Assembly (NCBI GenBank): GCA_913057945.1
Contig: CAJXOF010000009.1
Span: 124,001-188,000 of the forward strand
DNA length: 64,000 bases
Source: an uncultured Hyphomonadaceae bacterium
Lineage (GTDB): Bacteria; Pseudomonadota; Alphaproteobacteria; Caulobacterales; Hyphomonadaceae
Direction of reading: 5' to 3'
Position numbers and translations under genes: made by a program. The first letter of the stretch is position 1, and every line of letters starts with the position of its first letter. Of this stretch, positions 1-10,169 are shown one piece after another. Under the pieces are notes generated by a model that had not been told where the DNA came from, searched no databases, and saw only the letters and a list, made by a program, of their open reading frames with translations.

Positions 1-3000
1 CGCCATCGCCGAGCTGCAACGCACCCGCCGAGATCGTCGTGGCACCAGTATAGGTATTGTCCGTGGTGAGAACAAGTGATCCGGCACCATCTTTCTCAAA
101 TGCTCCACCGCCGGAAACAACACCCGATAGAGTCAGCGTCGTTCCTGTATCGGTGAGGATGCTGCCGTCATCATCCAGCGCTACGCTGCGTCCGCTCGCA
201 AAGGTGGCCGTTGTTTGCAATACGCCGCCATCAAAGCTGATGCTGCCAGCCGCGTCGCCGAGATTGGCGTTCTCGGACACAGAGAGCACGCCTGCCTCGA
301 TCCGTGTGCCGCCAGTATAGGTATTTGCACCGCCGAGTATCAATGTCCCAAGATCGGTTTTCACCACTTCCGTGGCACCCATAAGCCGTGAATCGATAGT
401 CGCGGTCATACCAAGGCCGGCCAATGTACCATCGCCTACACGCAAGATGGATTGCGAGTCGGCAAGACCGATCGAGTCCCCGGTCACGCGATAGCCGTCA
501 CTGGCAAATTGCATGCCCGCGGCGGTCACCGCGCCAAGGCTTTCATCGACCGTGACGGTTCCAGCGTCAGCCGTGAAGATCGCGAATGCATCGTCCTGCC
601 AGGGCAGGTTCACAACGCCATCGACATCGGTCCAATTGTCATTGCCACCGCCATTCTGCCACACTCCGTCGCCACCATTGACCGTTTCGTCGAATTTGTG
701 ATCGGCACCGTCCCAGAGATTGATATCGAGCCCTGCCGTATTGACGAGATTGACCTGATTTGTGATCGACGTCTGAACAAAAACGTCGCTTCCCGGCGGC
801 ATGGTTCCGATGTCCAGCGTATTGTCGGTCAGCGACCCAGCATAATTGATGATGCGGTAAAGTCCGGCGTCGAAATTTCCGCCCGCCGGGACAGTCACAT
901 TGATCACACCGTCTAGAGTGAGGTTGCCGCCAACCTCGGTGAGATCGTTCAGGGGGCCACCAACGCTATTGGCTTCACCGAACTCAAAATCGAGTACGGA
1001 AGCGCTGTCGAGGAGGAGGTTGCCATTGACAGTCAGGACGCCAGGGCTGTTACCAGGCGCAAGAATGCCGCCGTTTTCGATTACAATATCCCCGCCAATG
1101 ATACCGGAGCCGCCGAGCGTTCCGCCGGACGTCACTCTGGTTAGCCCCGTTGCGGCGGACTGGTCACCATTGACCCGAAGCGTTCCGGCAAGAACATCGG
1201 TAGACCCTGAATAGGTATTGTCTCCGGCCAGGACCGTTATACCGGCACCCATCTGTTGAACGTCGCCAGACCCTTGTATCAATCCACCATAGGTCAGCGT
1301 GTCAGACCGATCGAATCCGAGTCGACCGAAATTATTGACCGTCTGACTTTCAATCGAGCCAGATATCCCGCCATTCCCAAGGACCAACGTACCCGCATTA
1401 ATATTGGTCGAGCCCGTATAGGTTGTATCGCCGGTCAATAACCATCTACCGCCGTCATTCTTTGCCAGAGAGGTAACATTGGAGCTGTCCTGGTCGCCGA
1501 TTCCGGCACTCAAAATGTTATCGCCGGTGTTGGTTCCTCCAAGAGAAACAACCCGGGGGCCTACACCTGAATAGGCGATTGCATTCGCGTTGGTAAATTC
1601 GATTGCGCCTGAACCTGATGATTGTATGGCGGTAGTACCGGCCGCAAGCGTGAATCCTCGGTCCGTCGCATCACCTGTCCCGGTGTAACGCAGAGTCCCG
1701 CCACTCCCGATGACCAGATTCGATGAGTCCGCTGACGACCTGCCGATACTACTGGCAAGTCCGCCATGAGCCAGCTTGTCAACACCCAGCACACCGCCGA
1801 TGATGGTGGTGACTCCGGTATACGTGCTGTTGGAATTCGTCAGGATCCAGGTTCCAGTTCCCGTCTTGCTTAGAGATGTCTCTCCGGCACCATTGTTGGA
1901 TATCAGAGCGGCCAACCTGTTATCATCAGTGTTCGTACCCGCCAGCGTCAGACGTTGATCGGAGGCAGGACTGGAGAAAGCGATTGCACTTGTATTGGTA
2001 AAATTGACAGCACCTGAGCCCGAAGCCTCAAGAGAACTCGTCAGGGACGCACCAAGTGTGAACGTCCGGTCTGTGCTGTTCCCGGCACCCAGATAGCGCA
2101 GCGTGCCGCCGTCGAGAACCAAATTGCTTGCATCGGCAGATGATGCGCCGATTGTACTGTTGGCGCCGCCATCCTGCAGGCAACTCACCGCAAGTATGCC
2201 CCCATTGATGACCGTGCTGCCACTATAGCTGCTGTTGCATCCTGTCAGAGTCTGCAACTGGTTGCTGGCCCCGTTCTTCACCAATCCTCCCGAACCGCTG
2301 ATAGTACCAGCATACTCGGCGCTGTTGGCCCCGGCGGAAATCGTCAAAGTGGCGTCACCGAGCGCGATGTCCCCACCGAGTCCGCCTCCACCATTGATAT
2401 AGATGAACGTGTTGTCGAACCCGTCGAGATCGAGGGTTGCGCCCGCAAGGTCTCTCAATTGCAAGAAAGAGGTTCCGAAAGCCGTTGTAGAGCCCGCCCG
2501 CAAAGTGCCCGACTGCACATAGGTACGCCCGAAACTGTTATTGCCCGACAGAAGCAGCTCTCCATCGCCTTCCTTGCGCAAGTCTGCACTGCCATTAAGG
2601 TCGCCGCTCACTTCGAGCGTTGTTGTGGCTTGGCTTACGTCAATATAGTTCTGTCCGGCTTGCAGGGTCATTCCCCGGTCTGTGGAGACATTCGTCCCTG
2701 TATAGGTCAATCGACCTCGATCCAAGACCAGGTTCGAAGAGTCGCTGGCAGACGTGCCGATGCCGCTGGCAACCCCACCATCGGCAAGGCAATCAATGCT
2801 GAGTGTGCTGCTTGTGATCGTTGTCGGACCGGAATAATCATTGTTGCAACCCGTTATCGTCTGAATTCCGAGTCCTGTTCTCAGCAGACCGCCATCGCCA
2901 CTAATCGTGCCGGTAAACACGCCTGTTGCTCCGCGAATATTCAGCGTGCCCGTTCCAAGAGTGATCAAACCGTCACCCTTCAGCGGACCAATCGTATTGT

Positions 3001-6000
3001 CGAAACCATCCAGATCGAGTTGCCCTCCGGCATTGACCGTCAGAGGAACGGCGCCAGAGCCGAGAACCGGTCCGAAAGCCTGGGACGAACCCGCCCGCAA
3101 TATGCCTCCATTGACGAATGTCGCACCTGTGTAGGTATTGTTCCCCGATAACACGAGGGTCCCATCGCCGTTCTTGGTGATACTGCCGACGCCCTCGGCG
3201 ACGCCGTTCATGGTGAGAACGGCCCCGGAATCCGTTACATCGAACCCGCCGCCGCCGGCTTCTACGGTGAAGTTGCGATCACTGGAAGCGGTGACACCGG
3301 TATATTGGAGCATCCCACCTCCCAACATAACCAAGTTTTCAGCGTCGCGGCTAGATGCGCCGATACCACTGACCAAGCCGCCATCGGCAATCGAGTCAAT
3401 CGAAAGCATCCCTCCGGTGATCGTCGTGGCGCCAACATAGTCATTGTTTCCATTGGCGAGGGTCAAGGTTCCCGCGCCGGTCTTTGTGAGACCGGCATCA
3501 TCCGGACTGGTCACCAGGCCAGCGAATGTGAGGTTGGATGGACCAGTAACATGAATGGTCGGCGCTGCGGCCCCCCCATTGATGAGTGTAAAGCCACGAT
3601 CCGTGACGGCAGTGACACCATTGTATTCAAGTGTTCCGCTCTCAAGCACGAGGTTGGAAGACGCCGCCGAAGAGGCTCCTATATTGCTTGAGACCCCACC
3701 ATCCCCGATCGTCGTGACCCTTAGTGTCCCTCCGCTGAGGGTCGTAACGCCCGTATACGTATTGTCTCCGGAAAGTGTAACGCGACCTGCACCACCTTTA
3801 GTAAATCCACTCGCGCCACCATTGTCGATGATATCGGACGCAATCGTGAAGTTCCCATCACTGTTCTGGAGCACACCTAAAGTGCCGCCCCCTGCCCCTC
3901 CTGTGAGCGAGCCGCCAGTTATCGATTGATTGTTCGATCCAACGGACGGAGCAATGATGATGGCCCCATCGACCCCTAATGTCTCGCTGGCAGAGATGCT
4001 GATAGTGGTGCCCGCGGCGTGCGTATAACGCAGGCCTGCCAATTGCACACTGCCCGTCACATTTCCGGAAAATCCATCTGCATCTCCATCATCGTCGGAA
4101 ATGTATTCTCCATCCGCCCAAGTCGATGCCTCATCCTTGTCGGTATAGTCGGCATCCTCAAAGGCGATGATGACACCCCCGACAACTTTGGCGTAATCGG
4201 AACCATTCACTGTGGCCCATCCGCCAAGTGCACCGTCTGAATTAGTTGTAGTAAAAGCGCCATTGGCTGGCAGGCCGAAATTCATCAACCCTCCAGAACG
4301 GGTAATCGTACCGAAATCGATACTTATGCTGCCGCCGACGCCTGATGTCGCAACAATACGGTTGTTGCCTGCAGAAATGTCCAGTCCATTGAAGACTTGC
4401 GTATTGGCTTTGCCATCAGCTCCGATCAGATCGAGTAAGCCGCCCGCCAGATCCAGGGAGGACGAGGAGGATATGATGTTTGTGGTCGGCGCACTTGCAG
4501 CGGAAAAGTCGAGATTGAGTGCCCCGCCACCAATCATCGTGTCTCCGGAATAATTGTTCGCGCCGGACAAGGTCAAAATGCCAGCGCCGGATTTGGTAAG
4601 CCCCCCTGTTCCATTGATCACACCTGAAAAGCTGTTGGCATCGCCATTGCTGATGGTCAACGTTCCGGATCCGAGGTCAATTGCGCCGCCAGATCCGTTC
4701 AGTGATGCGGTCCCCAGGTCAAATCCGTTCAGATCCAGTACGCCCCCATTTACGGTCAGACCTGTGACGGAGCCAAAGGCAGATGCATCTCCCGCGCGTA
4801 GCGTTCCGCCCTCCATCAATATGCCGCCGGAGCGCGTATTCGAGCCAGTCAGATACCACACACCAGCCCCCGCGCTGCGCAGGTCGCCTTCACCCGAGAT
4901 GATACCCGAAATTGTATTCGTTCCGGTATAGGTACCACCAAACGTCAGGCTGTCGGACACGCCCGCTGTCGTGAACTCCAAATCCCCGTTAAGGTTCAAG
5001 GCTCCCGAACCGTGATTGCGAATGGACGTATCGCCAGCACTTTCCCATGTCCGGTTACTGGCGTGACCGACCCCCTTATAGGTTAGGTCCGCCTGGTCAT
5101 CGAGACGGATCAGGGACGCGGTCCCAAAAGAACTGGCGGTTCCAGCATCCGCGAGCACCGAAGCAGTAACCGTCCCCCCGCCGATATGCGTAATGCCAGA
5201 ATACGTGTTCACACCGGAGAGCGATATGCTCCCCGTCTCGCTGGCTTGGAAGTAAACAGCGTCTGCATCCCCGCTGATGACGCCAAGCAAACTGAACCCG
5301 AAGTCACCCGTCTCGAAACCTGTTTCCTGCAGAAGCTCGACATCTCCCGTCAACTCGAGCGCACCGGTTCCTTGGTTCAGGAACAGGCGACGAGTCGAGC
5401 CGCCTGAAAATTCCCATCTCCGGTTTGAACTGTCTCCATCGCCCGTATAGACTATTCTGTCAGTATACTGTGTTCCGCGAACAAATCGGATCGTTCCGTT
5501 TTCTACAGTCGTTGGCGCTCCAAGCGAACTGGCTTCTCCCAGGTTGCGCACAGAGGAGAAATAGATGGCTCCGCTCCCCTGATTGGCGCCATTGAAGATT
5601 GTCTGCCCCGTATAGGTGTTGGAATCATTGGTCATCTGGACGCTGCTTTCGAGGTTGACACTCCCCGCTCCGGTGAAGACCGCAGACCCGGTGTCCGGGC
5701 GTGTCAGCGTCAGAGTTGCGGATTCCGAGATATCGACAATACGGCTTGAAGCATCGCCGGAGTCGATGCGGAGCCCGGAATCCCCTGAAACGTGTATCGT
5801 ATTGGAAATATCCCCAAGGGCACCGTCATCGTCGATCCGCAACCATCCAGATTGAAGTTCCAGATCTCCACTGAATGTATTGTCTCCGGTCAACCGCAAG
5901 GTTCCATCCCCAGTCTTGATAAAGCCTGAGCTACCAGACAGGTGGGACTCGATTGTCGCCATTCCACTGGCCACAGATATGATAGGGTCTGTTCCGCCAA

Positions 6001-6373
6001 GTGTCAGTTGTCCTCCAGTCAGCGTATAGCCACTGGTGGTGAAATGCATGTCATTCACAGTTATGGGGGAAGTGACCGTTACGAGACCCGGAGAGCCTTG
6101 GAAGATCGCGCTGTTGAATACAGAATTGTCCCAGGTCCGGTATGGCCCCAACACATCATTAGAGGATTCGCTCCACAACGCGCCGTTTGCATCCCAGTCA
6201 CCATCTCCCCCACTCCCAACGTCTGATCCATTAGCATCCCAATAGAGATCATCAGCCTGCGCCGCGTCAGGTACGGCCATTATCGCCAGGACCAAAATCG
6301 ACACATTCTTCAGAAGAGTGATTGAGAAGCTGTACTGTGTTTTCCGTGGAATTCTGATTGAGTTAGTCGGCAT
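1..6373 (-). CDS. Giant autotransporter-type surface protein built from beta-strand repeats (C-terminus outside window)
   Basis: The frame reads from ATG at 6373 and is in the same phase at position 2, so about 2,120 codons lie in the window. I translated long stretches and met no stop, but not every codon. The N-terminus has a basic segment and a hydrophobic core ending near AVPDAAQADD, a plausible Sec signal. The body is made of autotransporter-associated beta-strand (PATR) units such as DNTYTGATTISAG and TGDGTLRLTGDNTFSG, at least a dozen by eye. Larger modules of the type SSNLV-LE-G-L-Y-G followed by TDRGFTL recur around 1680, 2100, 2750, 3330 and 3640. An APGNSPG module near 1050 resembles the end of a passenger domain. 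A second copy of the head follows at about 735-470. Ca-binding-like acidic residues sit near 4100. The expected beta-barrel would lie beyond base 1. Likely role is adhesion or biofilm, inferred from family only. Confidence 0.85.
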   Translation of the reverse strand, partial: MPTNSIRIPRKTQYSFSITLLKNVSILVLAIMAVPDAAQADDLYWDANGSDVGSGGDGDWDANGALWSESSNDVLGPYRTWDNSVFNSAIFQGSPGLVTVTSPITVNDMHFTTSGYTLTGGQLTLGGTDPIISVASGMATIESHLSGSSGFIKTGDGTLRLTGDNTFSGDLELQSGWLRIDDDGALGDISNTIHVSGDSGLRIDSGDASSRIVDISESATLTLTRPDTGSAVFTGAGSVNLESSVQMTNDSNTYTGQTIFNGANQGSGAIYFSSVRNLGEASSLGAPTTVENGTIRFVRGTQYTDRIVYTGDGDSSNRRWEFSGGSTRRLFLNQGTGALELTGDVELLQETGFETGDFGFSLLGVISGDADAVYFQASETGSISLSGVNTYSGITHIGGGTVTASVLADAGTASSFGTASLIRLDDQADLTYKGVGHASNRTWESAGDTSIRNHGSGALNLNGDLEFTTAGVSDSLTFGGTYTGTNTISGIISGEGDLRSAGAGVWYLTGSNTRSGGILMEGGTLRAGDASAFGSVTGLTVNGGVLDLNGFDLGTASLNGSGGAIDLGSGTLTISNGDANSFSGVINGTGGLTKSGAGILTLSGANNYSGDTMIGGGALNLDFSAASAPTTNIISSSSSLDLAGGLLDLIGADGKANTQVFNGLDISAGNNRIVATSGVGGSISIDFGTITRSGGLMNFGLPANGAFTTTNSDGALGGWATVNGSDYAKVVGGVIIAFEDADYTDKDEASTWADGEYISDDDGDADGFSGNVTGSVQLAGLRYTHAAGTTISISASETLGVDGAIIIAPSVGSNNQSITGGSLTGGAGGGTLGVLQNSDGNFTIASDIIDNGGASGFTKGGAGRVTLSGDNTYTGVTTLSGGTLRVTTIGDGGVSSNIGASSAASSNLVLESGTLEYNGVTAVTDRGFTLINGGAAAPTIHVTGPSNLTFAGLVTSPDDAGLTKTGAGTLTLANGNNDYVGATTITGGMLSIDSIADGGLVSGIGASSRDAENLVMLGGGMLQYTGVTASSDRNFTVEAGGGGFDVTDSGAVLTMNGVAEGVGSITKNGDGTLVLSGNNTYTGATFVNGGILRAGSSQAFGPVLGSGAVPLTVNAGGQLDLDGFDNTIGPLKGDGLITLGTGTLNIRGATGVFTGTISGDGGLLRTGLGIQTITGCNNDYSGPTTITSSTLSIDCLADGGVASGIGTSASDSSNLVLDRGRLTYTGTNVSTDRGMTLQAGQNYIDVSQATTTLEVSGDLNGSADLRKEGDGELLLSGNNSFGRTYVQSGTLRAGSTTAFGTSFLQLRDLAGATLDLDGFDNTFIYINGGGGLGGDIALGDATLTISAGANSAEYAGTISGSGGLVKNGASNQLQTLTGCNSSYSGSTVINGGILAVSCLQDGGANSTIGASSADASNLVLDGGTLRYLGAGNSTDRTFTLGASLTSSLEASGSGAVNFTNTSAIAFSSPASDQRLTLAGTNTDDNRLAALISNNGAGETSLSKTGTGTWILTNSNSTYTGVTTIIGGVLGVDKLAHGGLASSIGRSSADSSNLVIGSGGTLRYTGTGDATDRGFTLAAGTTAIQSSGSGAIEFTNANAIAYSGVGPRVVSLGGTNTGDNILSAGIGDQDSSNVTSLAKNDGGRWLLTGDTTYTGSTNINAGTLVLGNGGISGSIESQTVNNFGRLGFDRSDTLTYGGLIQGSGDVQQMGAGITVLAGDNTYSGSTDVLAGTLRVNGDQSAATGLTRVTSGGTLGGSGIIGGDIVIENGGILAPGNSPGVLTVNGNLLLDSASVLDFEFGEANSVGGPLNDLTEVGGNLTLDGVINVTVPAGGNFDAGLYRIINYAGSLTDNTLDIGTMPPGSDVFVQTSITNQVNLVNTAGLDINLWDGADHKFDETVNGGDGVWQNGGGNDNWTDVDGVVNLPWQDDAFAIFTADAGTVTVDESLGAVTAAGMQFASDGYRVTGDSIGLADSQSILRVGDGTLAGLGMTATIDSRLMGATEVVKTDLGTLILGGANTYTGGTRIEAGVLSVSENANLGDAAGSISFDGGVLQTTATFASGRSVALDDDGSILTDTGTTLTLSGVVSGGGAFEKDGAGSLVLTTDNTYTGATTISAGALQLGDG

Positions 6374-7688
6374 GGTGAACATTCTGAATATCCGGACAAG
6401 CTAATGACATCACCGGCGGTGAAGACGGCAAATCAATTGGGTTAAACATCGTGGGGACTGGGATGGCCTTGTAACCAGGCCTATCCGGGGAGAAGTATTC
6501 TTGGGAAGGAAGTCGCATGAGACATGAGCAGCGGGCGCGCGACGTCAGGATGAGCGCTTCGCCTCCTGAGTCCTCGAGATTCAAACGAGATAGCGTGATC
6601 CTGACTGTGTCGATTATCAAAAAGCACGAGTCTCATGTGCTCCTCTCTTCCACCTCAGACTGCCTGAAACCAGCTCAACCTAAAAGGTAATCGCCTGTTT
6701 CGACGGCAACCAATCAGGATTGATTTAAGTCAATATTAAAATGACAAGGAAAATTATTTTGCGCGCTACATTAGCTCATAACTGTAATATTTATTACAGT
6801 TACAGTTTGGGTCTAGGCGCCTGATGGATAGGCTTCAAGAGTCCGAAGATCTGGCTAGGTCGCCCGAATACGAGTTGCCAGAGCTCACGTCGGAGACTTG
6901 GATATGGCGGCACGCTTGTCATCGCATCCGCCTTTGCCGGTACGGCTGGAGACATGACGTGCCTCAAGATCCTCATGGCCCTGCAAGGATCTCGGCCGCT
7001 CGACCTGAAAAGACTTTCACGCCGCTCAATACTGAATTTTCCATCGAAAATATTGACGATGCCGACATAATGGAACCGGAGCCTGTCACCTCCCAAACGC
7101 TCACCCCGCCCTAAAGACCAGCCTCGCCCCCGATCCATATCAATCCGACCGCGCGTTGCGTGGCGGTATTGAACTTCTATGCGCATAAACGTTACGATGG
7201 CACTATATCTCGGACAGCAGCCCCTTCCGGCCCGCTCCGCTCCGCCATCCCCTGACCTTGAAGGCCGATTGCTTCTGGCGGACTTCCTCAGCCAGAACGA
7301 CACGTCCGGTATTATACGATCAGGCAAGACGTCGATTTTGTGACAATTTTGGCGTGTGAATTAACTGAGCACCAATAAAGCTCCCCTAATCTGCACATGA
7401 TGCTGAATGTCATTTTACCGTTCTTTCATTTATCATTCAGCGCTCAATTTCGCATCGCCGGAAGAGGGTCACTTGATTTGCGCCGACGCGAATGCGCGGG
7501 GCTTCAGATGACAGGTGGACTTAACCTGCAGGGTTTCCACCCATTTCAGGCCTTTCAAATAGTGTGCGCCCGATCGATCCTGTCATCGCTATGCCCACCA
7601 AAGGCCGACGGGGCTCCAATCCGGTTCAGAGATATCCGGGGAGTGTCCAAATCCCGTTTCAAAGCTTGGCTCAAGGGATGATTTCGCA
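6374..7688. other. Gene-poor spacer of 1.3 kb
   Basis: No open frame here looks like a real protein. The 175-codon frame on the minus strand at 6800-7327 and the 96-codon frame at 6824-7114 lack a Shine-Dalgarno sequence and recognisable motifs. The part around 6660-6800 is AT-rich and probably carries the promoter of the minus-strand surface protein. An 8-bp inverted repeat (GCTGAATG at 7402-7409, CATTCAGC at 7434-7441) lies further right. I see nothing else. Confidence 0.5.
6780..6801. promoter_or_regulatory. Perfect 10+2+10 palindrome, operator-like
   Basis: AACTGTAATA, two T residues, then TATTACAGTT form a perfect inverted repeat with 10-bp arms. It lies in AT-rich DNA about 400 bp upstream of the surface-protein start. 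The size and symmetry fit a homodimeric repressor or activator site. There is no poly-T tract suggesting a terminator. The cognate regulator is unknown. Confidence 0.5.
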
Positions 7689-10169
7689 ATGGATACGTTA
7701 CATTCCCCTGTAGAAATCTTGGTAAACTCCTTCGCAAAGATTGATAATGATGCGTTGAGGCTGGTGCTTGATGCGATACCAGACCCTGTCTTCATGAAGG
7801 ATGAAAACTCGCGCTTCGTCGTGCTCAATCAAAGCATGTGTGACTTTATGGGTCATCCTTATGATGAGCTTGTTGGCAAGACAGATCACGATTTCGTGCC
7901 GGCTGAATATGCAGACATCTTTCGACAGAAGGACAAGATTGTTCTCGAGACCGGAAAGATCAACGAAAACGAAGAGTCGATCCGGTCAGTAGACGGACAG
8001 CTGCGGACACTCATCACCAGAAAAGCCCGGGCTCTGATGCCGGATGGGGCTCGGTATCTTATTGGCTGCATTACCGACATCACACATATCAAGCAGCGGG
8101 AAGAAACCCTTCAATTGATGTTTGACGCCAATCCCCTGCCAATGTGGGTATTTGACAAGGAGGGGTTGGAATTTCTGGCGGTAAACCAGGCCGCTATTCA
8201 GCATTATGGCTACACGCGGGATGAGTTCCTCTCACTCAGTGTCCTGGACATTAGACCTTCTGAGGACGCAGCGCTGTTTCGCGAAATCGCAGGCACTGGC
8301 CGCGGAACGTATGATACGGGGCGCACCTGGCGCCACGTCAAGTCTGATGGAACCGTGCTGGATGTGGTGGCGTATTCAAAGCCGATGGACTATCGGGGGC
8401 GTGCGGCCGCAATTGCGGCGATCGTAGATGTTACAGAACAGAAACGCCAAGAGAGAAATCTTCGCCATACGACGGAATTTCTGGATACGGTGATTGAAAA
8501 TGTACCCGTGATGCTTACTGCCAAGGACGCGGTCAGCCAACGTTATGTTCTGATGAACCGAGCCGGAGAAGAATTCCTGGGCGTGAGCCGCAGCGAAGTG
8601 ATCGGAAAGACTGACGATGAGATCTTTCCCCGGGAATTAGCAAGCGAGTTTGCGGAGCGAGATCAGGCTGCCCTGGAGACAGGCGTGGTGCAAATTGAAG
8701 AAGAGGAAAAGATATCCACTCCGAATAATGGTGTGCGCGATTCGATGACGCGGCGGTTTGCGGTGCACAGCCATAATGGCAATTCCAGATATGTCCTTCA
8801 GGTTTCACAGGACATAACGGAACAAAGAAGGAGCGCAGAACAGATTGCGTATCTTGCCTCGCACGATGCTGTGACAGGCCTGCCAAACCGGAGTGCCTTA
8901 CTCAGACACCTGTCATCGACGATTGAACAGGCCACGTCAGGGAGGGAAGCCTTCGCATTAATGCGGATATCGGTCAGTGAACTCAAGGATATTGGCGATG
9001 CGTACGGACCGGAAATGCTGGACAAGTTGCTGTGCGAAGTTGCCCGCAGGCTGCAAGCGACGAGCAGTAGACACTTTCTCGCGCGTGCAGAAGGTGAGGA
9101 GTTCGCACTTATTTCAGTAGAGGCGCCTTCCTCAGACATCGCGGCGGCCCTGGCTGACAATCTGATTGCCGCATTTGCAGAACCCTTCGTGCTTGATGGC
9201 GAGCAATTTACAGTTGGGCTCAGTATAGGCGCAACGTTCTTTCCCGAGGACGCCACGGATATCACAGTCCTTCTGGGGCATGCTCAGGCAGCACTCGAGC
9301 GCGCTGTTTGCGATGGCCGAAATGTTCTGCGCTTCTATGAGGTGGACCTGGATAGAAAGTTGCGAGAACGAAGATCCTTGGGCCGGGACATTCGATCTGC
9401 CCTCGACCGCAAGGAGATCTCGCTCCATTATCAACCACAGGCGGTGATGACCGGTGAGATTATAGGGTATGAAGCCTTATTGCGGTGGACGCATCCACAG
9501 CGAGGATCTGTGTCGCCAGCGGAATTCATCCCGGCATCAGAGGAGAATGGAAGCATCAATGAAATTGGGGAATGGGTCCTGAGGACCGCGTGCCGCGAGG
9601 CGGCCAGTTGGGAGGTTCCTCTTAGCATTGCGGTCAATCTGTCGCCTGTACAATTCCGGCAAGGAGATTTGCCAAGTCTGGTTCACATGATTTTGCTCGA
9701 ATCCGGACTTGCCCCGAACCGTTTGGAACTTGAAGTCACGGAAAGCGTCATGATGGACGACTTCTCGCGTGTTTGTTCCATTCTCAGACGTTTGAAAACG
9801 CTTGGAGTCCGAATATCCATCGATGACTTCGGCACAGGTTATTCATCCTTGTCCTACCTTCATTCCCTTCCGTTGGACAAGATCAAGATAGATAAGTCTT
9901 TTGTCTGGATGCTTCAGAAAAGTCCGCAATCGCGGGCGATCACACGGGCGATCACAGGACTGGGCTGTGACCTCTCCATGCAGGTCATCGCAGAAGGCGT
10001 CGAGACGATCGAGCAACTCAATTATTTAAGCGAGTTGGGATGTCATGCGGTTCAGGGATATCTGATAGGTGAGCCCCGTCCGATTGCAGATTATGCGTCT
10101 CAAGTGCGTCCAGGAAAAGAAGTTCCGCAACGATCTCTTGAGTCAGGTCAGCGTCGCGCACAAACATGA
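7689..10169 (+). CDS. PAS-PAS-PAS-GGDEF-EAL protein, probable cyclic-di-GMP phosphodiesterase
   Basis: The 826-residue protein has three PAS modules (roughly residues 20-135, 140-260 and 265-385), then a GGDEF domain (about 390-550) and an EAL domain (about 565-810). No transmembrane segment is visible, so it is probably a cytosolic sensor. The GGDEF signature is degenerate: residues near 468 read EGEEF rather than GGDEF, so cyclase activity is unlikely. The EAL domain looks intact: YEALLRW near residue 595, then VTESVMM, the DDFGTGYSSL loop and AEGVET. The most likely activity is hydrolysis of cyclic-di-GMP, with the degenerate GGDEF as a possible GTP-binding regulatory part. The ATG at 7689 has AAGGG 11 nt upstream. 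It stands alone, with long spacers on both sides. Confidence 0.9.
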   Translation: MDTLHSPVEILVNSFAKIDNDALRLVLDAIPDPVFMKDENSRFVVLNQSMCDFMGHPYDELVGKTDHDFVPAEYADIFRQKDKIVLETGKINENEESIRSVDGQLRTLITRKARALMPDGARYLIGCITDITHIKQREETLQLMFDANPLPMWVFDKEGLEFLAVNQAAIQHYGYTRDEFLSLSVLDIRPSEDAALFREIAGTGRGTYDTGRTWRHVKSDGTVLDVVAYSKPMDYRGRAAAIAAIVDVTEQKRQERNLRHTTEFLDTVIENVPVMLTAKDAVSQRYVLMNRAGEEFLGVSRSEVIGKTDDEIFPRELASEFAERDQAALETGVVQIEEEEKISTPNNGVRDSMTRRFAVHSHNGNSRYVLQVSQDITEQRRSAEQIAYLASHDAVTGLPNRSALLRHLSSTIEQATSGREAFALMRISVSELKDIGDAYGPEMLDKLLCEVARRLQATSSRHFLARAEGEEFALISVEAPSSDIAAALADNLIAAFAEPFVLDGEQFTVGLSIGATFFPEDATDITVLLGHAQAALERAVCDGRNVLRFYEVDLDRKLRERRSLGRDIRSALDRKEISLHYQPQAVMTGEIIGYEALLRWTHPQRGSVSPAEFIPASEENGSINEIGEWVLRTACREAASWEVPLSIAVNLSPVQFRQGDLPSLVHMILLESGLAPNRLELEVTESVMMDDFSRVCSILRRLKTLGVRISIDDFGTGYSSLSYLHSLPLDKIKIDKSFVWMLQKSPQSRAITRAITGLGCDLSMQVIAEGVETIEQLNYLSELGCHAVQGYLIGEPRPIADYASQVRPGKEVPQRSLESGQRRAQT

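Noticed and set aside
452..4931. Many open frames of 100-230 codons on the plus strand
   Set aside because: They are antisense shadows of the repeat-rich minus-strand surface protein and share no motifs.
6800..7327. 175-codon minus-strand frame
   Set aside because: No ribosome site, Arg-rich low-complexity composition and no recognisable domain; likely chance.
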